Below, piece by piece: positions 1 to 7,789 of a stretch of DNA of 64,000 nt (its first letter is position 1; each line of letters begins with the position of its first letter). The notes beneath the pieces are model-generated. The model saw only the letters and a list, made by a program, of their open reading frames with translations. It was not told the DNA's origin and ran no database searches. This stretch comes from Kerstersia similis (lineage in GTDB: Bacteria > Pseudomonadota > Gammaproteobacteria > Burkholderiales > Burkholderiaceae_B). The stretch spans positions 1 through 64,000 of the forward strand of contig NZ_CBCSIQ010000014.1 in assembly GCF_965139615.1 (NCBI RefSeq), in the 5' to 3' direction. The translations under genes were made by a program, and so were the position numbers.

Positions 1-121
1 GAGCTGGGAGGGTATGGGGCGAAGACGCGGCGGAGGCCGCCGGGGATGGGCACTGGCGGCTACGGCAGGCTCAGGCAGGCAGCATGCTCTGAGCGGTGTC
101 GCTCAGGCACGGTGCAAGGGG

Positions 122-1093
122 TCAGCGGTCTTCCACGCGTTTGCCGAAAATCGCCTTGGGTGATTGGCCGTAGTAGCGGGTGAAGGCAACTGTGAAGTTG
201 TTGGCGTATTTGTAGCCCACCTGCCAAGCCGCCTGCGAGACTTGCTGACCCGCTTCCAGCAGGGCATGGGCCTTGCGCATGCGCAGTTCCAGCAGCAGTT
301 CTGCCGGCGTCGAACCGTAGAGATGCAGAAAGCCTTCCTTGAGCTTGTTTTTGTTCAGGCCAGTGGTGGTGGCAAGGTAGTCCAGCGTGAGGGGCTTATC
401 GAGGTGTTCAGCCAGCATGTCGCGGGCGCGCTCTATCCGTTCCAGATCGCGTGGCGCCATGGCGTAGGACGCTGCATCCTGGCGCGGTGCGAGCAAATTG
501 AACTGCTCATTCAGCAGGCTGAGCGCATGGATGTGCAGATCCAGCCGTGATGGCGCTTCCTGGTCGGCTTGCAGATGGCGCAGCAGTGCCGCTGCATGCG
601 ACAGGGTCATGGGAGATCCGGCGCGGAATGCCAGGCGATTGAGGCGGCTGTTGCCGAATAGCTGGATGGTGCGGGTGTCGCCCAGGTATTTCCGGATGAG
701 TTGCTCGTCAGCCACGATACGGAGTTGCGCGACGGTATCGCCGGCTTCATAGCGTCGCTCGCCGGGAATGGCCTGGAAGGCGGTGATGGTGGTGTGGCCG
801 GCCTGGAATTCCAGGCGGGTGGCATCCTGGCCCAGATAGCTGGAACGGCCTTGCAGGCCGATGGTGACCACCATGACGCGGCCCCGGTGCGGGCCATTGG
901 TTTCCTCGACCAGCGATTGCAGCGGATGGTAGTGCAGGCGGCCCAAGCCCAGGCCAGGTTCCAGTTCGAGAAAGTCGTGAAAGCAGCGCCCCAGGTCTTC
1001 GGGCAACTGGATGCGGGTTCTGCCGTGCCCCAGAGATTGACATGCCCGGGGCTCGTCGGCGGCGAGGCGGCAGACGCTTGCGCGAGTATTCAT
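122..1093 (-). CDS. AraC-family regulator, PchR/AlcR-like
   Basis: A 323-residue transcription factor. The C-terminal ~100 residues form the double helix-turn-helix of the AraC family, and the stretch NKNKLKEGF followed by VGYKYANNFTVAFTRYYG is the form seen in siderophore regulators such as PchR, AlcR and YbtA. The N-terminal ~200 residues would bind the inducer. I chose the ATG at 1093 because a GGAG lies just upstream; a GTG at 1144 would add 17 residues. The gene diverges from the methyltransferase/MFS pair, and the AT-rich gap holds Fur-box-like sites, so it probably activates that pair when iron is scarce and a siderophore is present. The family call is firm; the ligand is unknown. Confidence 0.85.
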   Translation of the reverse strand: MNTRASVCRLAADEPRACQSLGHGRTRIQLPEDLGRCFHDFLELEPGLGLGRLHYHPLQSLVEETNGPHRGRVMVVTIGLQGRSSYLGQDATRLEFQAGHTTITAFQAIPGERRYEAGDTVAQLRIVADEQLIRKYLGDTRTIQLFGNSRLNRLAFRAGSPMTLSHAAALLRHLQADQEAPSRLDLHIHALSLLNEQFNLLAPRQDAASYAMAPRDLERIERARDMLAEHLDKPLTLDYLATTTGLNKNKLKEGFLHLYGSTPAELLLELRMRKAHALLEAGQQVSQAAWQVGYKYANNFTVAFTRYYGQSPKAIFGKRVEDR

Positions 1094-1180
1094 CCCTGTG
1101 ATTCTCCGGAAGGAAGCATGCGTATCGGTGCGCTGCAGTGCCACGCATACTTTTTCATGCTTTTTGCATAGAACAAAAAT

Positions 1181-1195
1181 TAATAATTCTCATTA
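1181..1195. promoter_or_regulatory. Fur-box-like site, araC side
   Basis: The 15 bases taataattctcatta, read on the minus strand, give TAATGAGAATTATTA. This resembles the 7-1-7 Fur consensus TGATAATNATTATCA, with a good right half and a weaker left half. It sits in an AT-rich island between the divergent araC and methyltransferase genes. The position fits iron repression of the regulator gene. It was matched by eye, not scored. Confidence 0.4.
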
Positions 1196-1257
1196 AATAT
1201 ATCATTGTTTGGTTATCGAGATGTGCTTAATACCTTATCTTTTTTTCTTAAAAATCC

Positions 1258-1280
1258 ATGATTATCAATGAGTTGATTAT
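1258..1280. promoter_or_regulatory. Fur-box-like site, methyltransferase side
   Basis: The sequence atgattatcaatgagttgatta contains GATTATC and AATGAG elements typical of overlapping Fur hexamers. It lies about 50 bases before the methyltransferase start, where a Fur or AraC-type operator would control the methyltransferase/MFS pair. The match is loose and judged by eye. Confidence 0.35.
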
Positions 1281-1331
1281 TTTGTTCGGTGCGTTCCCGT
1301 GCCGTTCGGAAACGATGGGAGGAGGCCGATC

Positions 1332-2429
1332 ATGAGCGCTGGAACCGCTGTGGTGCAGGAACATCCGCTGCAGGCGTACTGGGACAGGCAGCTGGCAGGG
1401 CTGGAAGCGGACGCCCTGCGCGTGGCATTGCAATTGCAGCTTCCGGAGCAGCTGGCGCGTTGCCGCGGGATAGCCGAGCTGGCGCGTGCGCTGGCAGTGG
1501 ATGCCGGACGCCTGGAAAAGCTGATCGAACTGCTGTGGGCCATGGGCGTGGTGGAACGTGTCGAGGCGTCAGTTGACGCCGCAGGCAGGACTGCCAGTGC
1601 CGAGCCTGTTTATCGTCTGGCGCCTGCCCTGGCGCCCTATCTGTCCGTGACTTCGCCTTTGTACTGCGGAGATGCGCTGCTGTACCGGCACAAGGTATTG
1701 CGGCAGTCTGGCGCGCAGCTTGATGCGCTGTTGCTACCGGATGAGGGCGGTTCGGTTGCGGCGCAAACGCCGGCTGCCCCGGGGGCTGCAGGCCGGGCCT
1801 GGGCGGCAGCGGCGCGTTTGCAGATTGCGCAGGAGCAGCGTGCGGCGTCGATCCAGGGCGCGCTGTCTGTGTTGGAGCGCCTGCCGGAGTATCCGGAGAG
1901 CCGGCATTTGCTGGATCTGGGCGGCGGGCCGGGGCTGGTGGCAGTGGCGCTGGCACAGCGCCTGCCCATGCTGGAAGGTGTGGTGTTTGAGTATCCGGAA
2001 GTGGCTGCCGTGGCCCAGGAAAATATCGACGCCGCAGGCCTGGCCAGCCGCTTGCGCGCGCAGGGGGGCGATATTGCCCGCGATGAGGTCGGGCAGGGCT
2101 ATGACTTGATCTGGTGCTCCTCGGTGCTGCATTTCGTGCCCGACGTGCCCGCTTTGCTCGCGCGCTTGTTCCGCGCCCTGAAACCAGGCGGGGTACTGGT
2201 CTGCTGTCATGCGCAGGTCGATAGTGATAGCGCGGAGCTGCCCGACCACCGGGTGCTGGCCTATTACCTCAATATGCGCATGATGGGGCGCCATGTCTTG
2301 CCAGCGCGAGAAACGGCCGGGCAATTGCGGCAGGCGGGCTTTGCCAGCGTGGAGCTGGCCGGTGATATTTGTTTCCCTGTGGCCCCGGTAACGGCGCTGG
2401 TGGCCCGCAAGGCAAGGCAGGTAATGTGA
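1332..2429 (+). CDS. SAM-dependent O/N-methyltransferase (hydroxyindole O-methyltransferase-like)
   Basis: A 365-residue class I methyltransferase. The N-terminal third resembles the winged-helix dimerisation domain of small-molecule O-methyltransferases. The SAM motif LLDLGGGPG lies near residue 194, followed by an acidic motif near VFEYPEV and by SSVLHFVPD. I chose the ATG at 1332 because GGGAGGAGG precedes it by 6 bases; an upstream ATG at 1299 lacks such a site. Its stop overlaps the start of the next gene (ATGTGA), so the two are translationally coupled. With an AraC iron-type regulator beside it, a role in making or modifying a metal chelator is plausible, but the substrate cannot be read from the sequence. 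Confidence 0.8.
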   Translation: MSAGTAVVQEHPLQAYWDRQLAGLEADALRVALQLQLPEQLARCRGIAELARALAVDAGRLEKLIELLWAMGVVERVEASVDAAGRTASAEPVYRLAPALAPYLSVTSPLYCGDALLYRHKVLRQSGAQLDALLLPDEGGSVAAQTPAAPGAAGRAWAAAARLQIAQEQRAASIQGALSVLERLPEYPESRHLLDLGGGPGLVAVALAQRLPMLEGVVFEYPEVAAVAQENIDAAGLASRLRAQGGDIARDEVGQGYDLIWCSSVLHFVPDVPALLARLFRALKPGGVLVCCHAQVDSDSAELPDHRVLAYYLNMRMMGRHVLPARETAGQLRQAGFASVELAGDICFPVAPVTALVARKARQVM

Positions 2430-3688
2430 ACAAGACCCGGATATTCGGTTTGCAGCTGTTGTTTGGCTGGCTGAACCTGGCACTGACCGTGCCCAGCATC
2501 TATTTGATGTTCGGCATGCCGCTGGTCATGCGCCAGCATGGCTGGAGCGGGACGGAAATCGGCCTGTTCCAGCTGGCGGCGCTTCCAGCGATCTTCAAGT
2601 TCCTGTTTGCCGTGCCGGTGCAGCGGGTGCGGCTGGGCCACGGACATTTTGTGAACTGGCTGCTGGGGCTGTGCCTGGTGGTGCTTGTGCTGTACTGGCA
2701 GATTGGCAGGCAGAACCTGATCAGCCAGCCGTTGTGGCTATTCGGCCTGACTTTCGCCATCAGTATCGCTACCACCTGGGCTGACATTCCGCTCAATGCG
2801 CTGGCAGTCCAGTGCCTGCCGCGTGGCGAGCAATTGCGCGCCGGGAGCATCCGTTCGGCGGCTTTGTTCCTGGGAGCCATCATCGGGGGCGGTATCATGA
2901 TTCTGGTGCAGGCCCGTCATGGCTGGCAGATGCCGTTCTGGCTGATGGGGGCTGCCCTGGCGCTGGGATGCCTGCCTTTTCTATGGCTGCGCGGGCAGGC
3001 TGGCTTGCCGCTACCTTCGGCAGCATCCGCCAGGCAGGACGACGCGCCGCTGGAAGGGTTCGTGGCCGACTGGATCGGCTTTTTCAGCCAGGCCGGGGCA
3101 CGGCAGTGGACCTGGCTTTTGCTGATGGGTTTCCCATTCCTGGGGGCGGCCTGGCTATACCTCAAGCCGCTGATGCTGGATCAGGGGATGCCGCTGGAGC
3201 AGGTAGCGTTCATCATCGGTATCGTCGGGGGGCTGACGGGGGCCGTGTTCAGTCTCCTGGGGGGACGGCTGGCGATGTGGCTGGGCGCGGGCAGGGCAGT
3301 ATTCTGCTATTTGCTGGCAGCCCTGGTGGCGCTGCTGCTGTTGACCGCCATCATAGGTTTGCGCCTGGGGGGCGCTTGGCTGATCGGCAGCGCCTTGCTG
3401 CTGGCTGCGGCCATGGGAGCGGTGTCAGCACTGATGTTCGGCTTGACCTTGTTCTTCACGCGGCGCCAGCGCAATGCCTCGGATTATGGCTTGCAATCCA
3501 GCTTGTTTACCGTGACCCGCCTGGCTGTGCCTGTCGCAGCCGGCTGGCTGCTGGATCACCTCGGGCAGACGGGAATGCTGGCCTGCCTGGCTTGCGGCGT
3601 GCTGTGCGCCTGCGTGCTGGCCTGGCGTGCGCGAGCCAAGGTGGAGGTCGCCGCGCGGCAGGTTTTGGCGAGTGACGCCCGCGCCTGA
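2426..3688 (+). CDS. MFS transporter, AmpG/FptX-like
   Basis: A 420-residue integral membrane protein with about 12 hydrophobic segments. It starts at a GTG that overlaps the methyltransferase stop. The segment around WADIPLNALAVQCLP followed by GSIRSAALFLGAIIGGG recalls the AmpG/FptX/RhtX branch, which includes siderophore importers such as FptX (pyochelin) and RhtX (rhizobactin). That assignment is from memory of the motif, not an alignment. Given the coupled methyltransferase and the AraC/PchR-type neighbour, import or export of a metallophore is the best guess. A strong terminator follows at 3738. Confidence 0.75.
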   Translation: MNKTRIFGLQLLFGWLNLALTVPSIYLMFGMPLVMRQHGWSGTEIGLFQLAALPAIFKFLFAVPVQRVRLGHGHFVNWLLGLCLVVLVLYWQIGRQNLISQPLWLFGLTFAISIATTWADIPLNALAVQCLPRGEQLRAGSIRSAALFLGAIIGGGIMILVQARHGWQMPFWLMGAALALGCLPFLWLRGQAGLPLPSAASARQDDAPLEGFVADWIGFFSQAGARQWTWLLLMGFPFLGAAWLYLKPLMLDQGMPLEQVAFIIGIVGGLTGAVFSLLGGRLAMWLGAGRAVFCYLLAALVALLLLTAIIGLRLGGAWLIGSALLLAAAMGAVSALMFGLTLFFTRRQRNASDYGLQSSLFTVTRLAVPVAAGWLLDHLGQTGMLACLACGVLCACVLAWRARAKVEVAARQVLASDARA

Positions 3689-3721
3689 ATCCGGTGATTG
3701 CCGTCGCAGGCGGCAATACCG

Positions 3722-3753
3722 CAGGGCAGCGATGCAACAGGGCAGCGATGCCA
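3722..3753. repeat. Short tandem duplication, 2 x 16 bases
   Basis: CAGGGCAGCGATGC occurs twice in a row with a 16-base period (3722 and 3738). The second copy is the left arm of the terminator, so the duplication offers two alternative left arms. Confidence 0.6.
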
Positions 3754-3788
3754 GGGTCTTATGTGCCCGGCATGGCTGCCCTGTTTTT
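3738..3788 (+). terminator. Rho-independent terminator after the MFS gene
   Basis: CAGGGCAGCGATGCC at 3738-3752 pairs with GGCATGGCTGCCCTG at 3769-3783 with one mismatch, around a 16-base loop, and is followed directly by TTTTT. It terminates the methyltransferase/MFS unit before the convergent paaR gene. Confidence 0.75.
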
Positions 3789-3819
3789 ACCGGCACCCTC
3801 ACATGGGGCGCAGCGGATG

Positions 3820-4422
3820 TCAGCGAATGGCCTTCAGCCCTTCCAGCACCAGCGTGGTGGCGATATCCGCATATTCCTCGCGGCTGACAGGGCCATCGGG
3901 GCGGAACCACATATAGACCCAGTTCAGCATGCCGAACAGGGACATGGTCACAGGCTTGAGCAAGGGACGGTTTTCGTCCAGTTGCGGGTTGATCTCGTAG
4001 ATGACCGCAGAAATCCTGCGCACGATACGGCGTTCCAGCAGGTTGAGTTCCTGTGCCTGTTCTTCGGTCAGTGAGCCAGAACGGTTGAGCTGAACCTTGT
4101 GCATGTCGTCCGCATCGCGGTAGCACTCGAGGATTTGCCGTACCAGTTTACGCAGGCGGGTTTCGGCATCGTCGCCCTTGCTTTCCTCTGCGGTAATTTC
4201 CAGTGCGTGATCCAGCTCTTCGAGGTGGCTGCGGATAATGTCAAAGATCAGGGCGTCTTTGCTGGGGTAGTAGTGGTAGAGCAGTGCCTTCGAGACTTTG
4301 CTGCGTGAGGCGATCTGTGCCATGGATGCCTTTTCCATGCCCAGTTCCGCAAAGACTGCGGCGGCGCTGGTCAGGATGCTGCGCTGTTTTTCTTCGAAAT
4401 CTGCCGCGCGCGTGCGTGCCAT
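3820..4422 (-). CDS. paaR: TetR-family regulator, probable PaaR
   Basis: A 200-residue TetR repressor. The N-terminal helix-turn-helix is visible at about residues 30-52 (MAQIASRSKVSKALLYHYYPSK). The rest is an all-helical ligand domain. In Betaproteobacteria a TetR-type PaaR controls phenylacetate degradation and responds to phenylacetyl-CoA; this gene is next to paaK, on the same strand. The likely operators are the identical sites at 7736 and 18820. No such site was found upstream of the gene itself. The TetR family is certain; the PaaR identity rests on context. Confidence 0.8.
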   Translation of the reverse strand: MARTRAADFEEKQRSILTSAAAVFAELGMEKASMAQIASRSKVSKALLYHYYPSKDALIFDIIRSHLEELDHALEITAEESKGDDAETRLRKLVRQILECYRDADDMHKVQLNRSGSLTEEQAQELNLLERRIVRRISAVIYEINPQLDENRPLLKPVTMSLFGMLNWVYMWFRPDGPVSREEYADIATTLVLEGLKAIR

Positions 4423-4876
4423 GCTGATATATCGTCCTATTAATAGTAATTATTCTGAGTGGCCGGGATAACGGCACCCGCTGCGCCACAAACGGCGCGG
4501 GCTGGCCGGTCCGGAGCAGGCATTGCCGGTGGATGGCGCAACCTGGCTGCGTGCCGGCGAGGCAACGGAAGGGCACCCCGCAGGGCCGGCCAGCGTTGTC
4601 TGGCAGGCGGTGCGGGGTCGGCACCTAAGGCATGGGCGGTGTCCGGCCACTCAAACGCCGCAAACAAAACGGCGCCACGCTGTGGCCGATGTTACCGCAT
4701 TCCGCTGCTGCAGACGGCCTTCGTCCAGGTCTCGGCCCTGCCGGACCGTCATGTTTTTATTGCCTGGAACGGTAGGGCCGGCGCCTGGGTAGCGCCAGGC
4801 GCGGCATGCGGGTGGCCTCGCGCTTTTGGTGGAAAGCTGCGCGAGTGCCTGCCGCATGCCGGCGGTGCCTGGCGGC
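4423..4876. other. Gene-free stretch between paaR and paaK
   Basis: No ORF here has coding character on either strand. An AT-rich patch at about 4435-4455 probably holds the paaR promoter. At 4781-4788 GCGCCTGG pairs with CCAGGCGC at 4795-4802 around the loop gtagcg; there is no T-run beside it, so it may be a factor-dependent terminator or RNA-stabilising stem at the paaK 3' end. No copy of the PaaR-type operator was seen; only half-like CCGGTCCGG and CCGGACCG fragments occur near 4506 and 4741. Confidence 0.5.
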
Positions 4877-6187
4877 TTAGCGCTTGGGCCGGTTATCGAC
4901 GACGCGCTTGGCCTTGCCTTCGGAGCGGACGACCGCGCCAGGCAAGGTCACATCCACCAGCGTGCTGATGCCGACGATGCTCTTGATGTGGTGGGCCAGT
5001 TCCTTGGCCGAACGAGCGCGGGCCTGTTCATCCGTGGCGTTGGGCTGGCATTCCACATGGATCGTCATGTTGTCCATGCGGCCATTGCGGCTCAGCTCGA
5101 TCTGGAAGTGCGGGGCCAGGCCCTTGCACTTGAGGATCTGTTCTTCGATCTGGGTCGGGAACACGTTCACGCCACGCAGGATGATCATGTCGTCGCTGCG
5201 GCCGGTGATCTTTTCCATGCGGCGCATGGTGCGTGCCGTGCCAGGCAGCAGGCGCGTCAGGTCACGGGTACGGTAGCGAATGATGGGCAGGCCTTCCTTG
5301 GTCAGCGTGGTGAAGACCAGTTCGCCCTGTTCGCCGTCAGGCAGCACTTCACCGGTAACGGGGTCGATGATTTCGGGGTAGAAGTGGTCTTCCCAGATGT
5401 GCAGGCCGTCTTTGGTTTCGACGCACTCGTTGGCCACGCCCGGCCCCATGACTTCCGATAGGCCATAGATGTCCACGGCATGCATGTCGAAGGCCTGTTC
5501 GATTTCCAGGCGCATGGCGTTGGTCCAAGGCTCGGCGCCGAAAATGCCCACCGCCAGAGAACATTCGCGCGGATCCATGCCCTGACGCTTGAATTCATCC
5601 AGGATGGACAGCATGTAGGACGGCGTCACCATGATGATGCGCGCCTGGAAGTCGTTGATGAGCGACACCTGGCGCTCGGTCATGCCACCGGAGATGGGCA
5701 CCACCGTGCAGCCCAGCTTTTCCGCGCCATAGTGGGCGCCCAGGCCGCCCGTGAACAGGCCATAGCCGTAGGCATTGTGCATGACGTCGCCCGGGCGGCC
5801 GCCGGCTGCGCGGATACAGCGCGCCATGACGGTGGCCCAGGTGTCGATGTCGTTGCGGGTGTAGCCAACCACGGTGGGCTTGCCGGTCGTGCCCGACGAG
5901 GCGTGGATGCGTACCAGCTGTTCACGCGGCACGGCGAACATGCCGAACGGGTAGGTGTCGCGCAGGTCGGTTTTGTACGTGAACGGGAACTTGGAAAGAT
6001 CAGACAGCGTTTTCAGGTCGGAAGGATGGACGCCGGCGTCATCGAAACGCTTGCGGTAGAACGGCGAGTTCTCGTAAGCGTGGGTCAGCGACCATTTCAT
6101 GCGCTCCAGCTGGAGCGCGGCCAGTTCATCGCGCGAAGCGATTTCAATCGGATCGAGATCCTCTTTGCGAGGCGCCAGGTTTTCCAT
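4877..6187 (-). CDS. paaK: Phenylacetate-CoA ligase
   Basis: A 436-residue AMP-forming ligase that converts phenylacetate, ATP and CoA to phenylacetyl-CoA, the first step of the pathway. The P-loop HASSGTTGKPT is at residues 95-105, YGLSEVMGPG near 236-245, and DDMIILRGVNVFPTQIEE in the C-terminal domain; this layout and the length are those of PaaK. An AGGAG precedes the ATG. It lies 102 bases after paaI on the same strand, so paaG-paaI-paaK is probably one unit driven from the divergent promoter near 7.7 kb. Confidence 0.95.
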   Translation of the reverse strand: MENLAPRKEDLDPIEIASRDELAALQLERMKWSLTHAYENSPFYRKRFDDAGVHPSDLKTLSDLSKFPFTYKTDLRDTYPFGMFAVPREQLVRIHASSGTTGKPTVVGYTRNDIDTWATVMARCIRAAGGRPGDVMHNAYGYGLFTGGLGAHYGAEKLGCTVVPISGGMTERQVSLINDFQARIIMVTPSYMLSILDEFKRQGMDPRECSLAVGIFGAEPWTNAMRLEIEQAFDMHAVDIYGLSEVMGPGVANECVETKDGLHIWEDHFYPEIIDPVTGEVLPDGEQGELVFTTLTKEGLPIIRYRTRDLTRLLPGTARTMRRMEKITGRSDDMIILRGVNVFPTQIEEQILKCKGLAPHFQIELSRNGRMDNMTIHVECQPNATDEQARARSAKELAHHIKSIVGISTLVDVTLPGAVVRSEGKAKRVVDNRPKR

Positions 6188-6289
6188 GCTTGTCTCCTGC
6201 TATGGCTTCTGATTCTTGCGATAGTTGGCGGCACGAACTCGTGCCGCAATCGGGTTCTCTCGTGCCGGTCTGATGCCGGCAGCGGGTAT

Positions 6290-6745
6290 TCAGGGGGCCG
6301 ATTCCGGCAACAGCGTGCCTTTGATCGTGCGCGCATGACCACGGAATTCGGCAATATGGGCGCCATCCTGGTTGCGGATGACCACGTCATAAATGCCGCT
6401 GCGGCCGCTGCGGCTGATTTCGCGCGCCGTGGCTGTCAGCACATCATTTTCGAACGCGGGGGCGAGGAAACTGACGGAACAGTGCTGCGCGACGGTGCGC
6501 TGGTTATAGGTGTTGCACGCGAAGGCGAAAGCCGAGTCGGCCAACGTGAACATATAGCCGCCGTGACAGGTGCGGTGGCCATTGAGCATGCTGGCGTCGA
6601 TACGCATCTGGATGGTGGCCGTACCGGGGCCGACTTGTTCCAGGTCCAGCTTCATGTCCAGATGCTGGGTGGCGCGGTCATCCTGCCACATGGCTTGCGC
6701 GCAGGCGCGGGCCAGGGCTTGCGGGCTCAGGGTGCTGATGTCCAT
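6290..6745 (-). CDS. paaI: Hydroxyphenylacetyl-CoA-type hotdog thioesterase
   Basis: A 151-residue hotdog-fold thioesterase. The signature NGHRTCHGGYMFTLADSAFAFACN spans the catalytic loop and matches PaaI (HGG followed by an Asp on the helix). PaaI hydrolyses ring-hydroxylated phenylacetyl-CoA and rescues CoA from dead-end products. I chose the ATG at 6745, preceded by AAGGGG, rather than the longer upstream frame that overlaps paaG. Only one base separates it from the paaG stop, so they are co-translated. Confidence 0.92.
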   Translation of the reverse strand: MDISTLSPQALARACAQAMWQDDRATQHLDMKLDLEQVGPGTATIQMRIDASMLNGHRTCHGGYMFTLADSAFAFACNTYNQRTVAQHCSVSFLAPAFENDVLTATAREISRSGRSGIYDVVIRNQDGAHIAEFRGHARTIKGTLLPESAP

Positions 6746-6746
6746 T

Positions 6747-7550
6747 TCAGTTCCCCTTGAAGACGGCCGGACGCTTGTCGAGGAAGGCGGCGACGCCTTC
6801 GGCGTAATCGTGGCTGCGGCCGGCTTCGCGCTGCAGGTCACGTTCGAGCTCAAGCTGCTGGTCCAGGCTGTTGGTGGAGGCTGCCTGGATGGCGCGCTTG
6901 GTCAGTCCCAGGCCGCGCGTGGGGCCTTGCGCCAGTTGCTGTGCCAGCTTCAGGGCTTCTTCCTGCAGTGCTTCGTCATCGACGGCGCGCCAGATCAGGC
7001 CCCAGTCGGCAGCGGTTTCTGCATTCAGCGGCGCAGCCGTCAGGGCCAGGGCCTTGGCGCGGGCTTCGCCCAGCAGGCGCGGCAGGCTCCAGGTACCACC
7101 GGAGTCGGGAATCAGGCCGATCTTGGAGAAGGCCTGGATGAAACGTGCCGAACGGGCGGCCAGGACGATATCGCAGACCAGCGCCAGATTGGCGCCAGCA
7201 CCGGCCGCCACGCCGTTGACGGCGCAGATCACGGGTTTTTCCAGGCGGCGGATCTGGCGTACCAGGGGGTTGTAGAACTGTTCGATCGTGGCGCCGAGAT
7301 CGGGGGCGCTGCCGCCGCTCTTGCGGGGATCGCGGTCGCCCAGATCCTGTCCGGCGCAGAAACCACGGCCAGCGCCAGTCAGCAGCACGGCGCGTACGGC
7401 GCTGTCCTGTTCGGCGCGATCCAGGCCGGCGCGCAGCGCCAGGTGCATGGCTTCATTGAATGAATTGAGCTTGTCAGGGCGGTTCAGCGTCAGGCGCAGT
7501 ACGCCTTGCTCCAGGCTGACGAGCACGGTGTCGTGAGAGGATTGCTCCAC
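6747..7550 (-). CDS. paaG: Ring 1,2-epoxyphenylacetyl-CoA isomerase
   Basis: A 267-residue crotonase-family enzyme. PaaG converts the ring 1,2-epoxide of phenylacetyl-CoA to the oxepin and also isomerises a later intermediate. Oxyanion-hole segments AGRGFCAGQDLGDRD (about 60-74) and GVAAGAGANLAL are present, as is PDSGGTW near 148-154, a PaaG-type segment with its Asp. The start is GTG at 7550 after AAGGAGACAAC. It is the first gene of the minus-strand unit and diverges from paaN across the operator at 7736. Confidence 0.92.
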   Translation of the reverse strand: MEQSSHDTVLVSLEQGVLRLTLNRPDKLNSFNEAMHLALRAGLDRAEQDSAVRAVLLTGAGRGFCAGQDLGDRDPRKSGGSAPDLGATIEQFYNPLVRQIRRLEKPVICAVNGVAAGAGANLALVCDIVLAARSARFIQAFSKIGLIPDSGGTWSLPRLLGEARAKALALTAAPLNAETAADWGLIWRAVDDEALQEEALKLAQQLAQGPTRGLGLTKRAIQAASTNSLDQQLELERDLQREAGRSHDYAEGVAAFLDKRPAVFKGN

Positions 7551-7735
7551 GTTGTCTCCTTCGTTTTTTACCGCCGGTCCACCTGTTCCGGCATCGGGCT
7601 ACCAGTGACGGTAGCAGACGGAACGGAGGCCCGGGGCCGTATTCTTTTTTCGCCGGAAATTTTTTCCGGAGATCCTGGGGCGCCATTTTTACAGCTTGGT
7701 GGCGCTTGGGTATTCGGGTTCCTACTATTGCATAA

Positions 7736-7751
7736 ACCGTCCGGTCGGTCA
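7736..7751. promoter_or_regulatory. Probable PaaR operator 1 (paaG/paaN promoter)
   Basis: ACCGTCCGGTCGGTCA is identical to the site at 18820-18835. Its core ACCG-T-CCGG-T-CGGT is palindromic except for two symmetric T positions, a typical TetR half-site arrangement. It lies in the only gap between the divergent paaG and paaN genes, just downstream of a TACTAT hexamer. A TetR gene (probable paaR) lies in the same cluster. Confidence 0.7.
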
Positions 7752-7789
7752 ATAATTCCCTCGCACTCTTCAACATGGGAAAAACCAGT

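Noticed and set aside
3..92. Open frame running from the left edge to a TGA at 90
   Set aside because: It could be the 3' end of an upstream gene, but 29 residues with no recognisable motif are not enough to call a gene.
4500..4760. CCGGTCCGG and CCGGACCGTC fragments between paaR and paaK as a third PaaR operator
   Set aside because: Only half-site resemblance; the spacing and flanks of the two exact operators are not reproduced.
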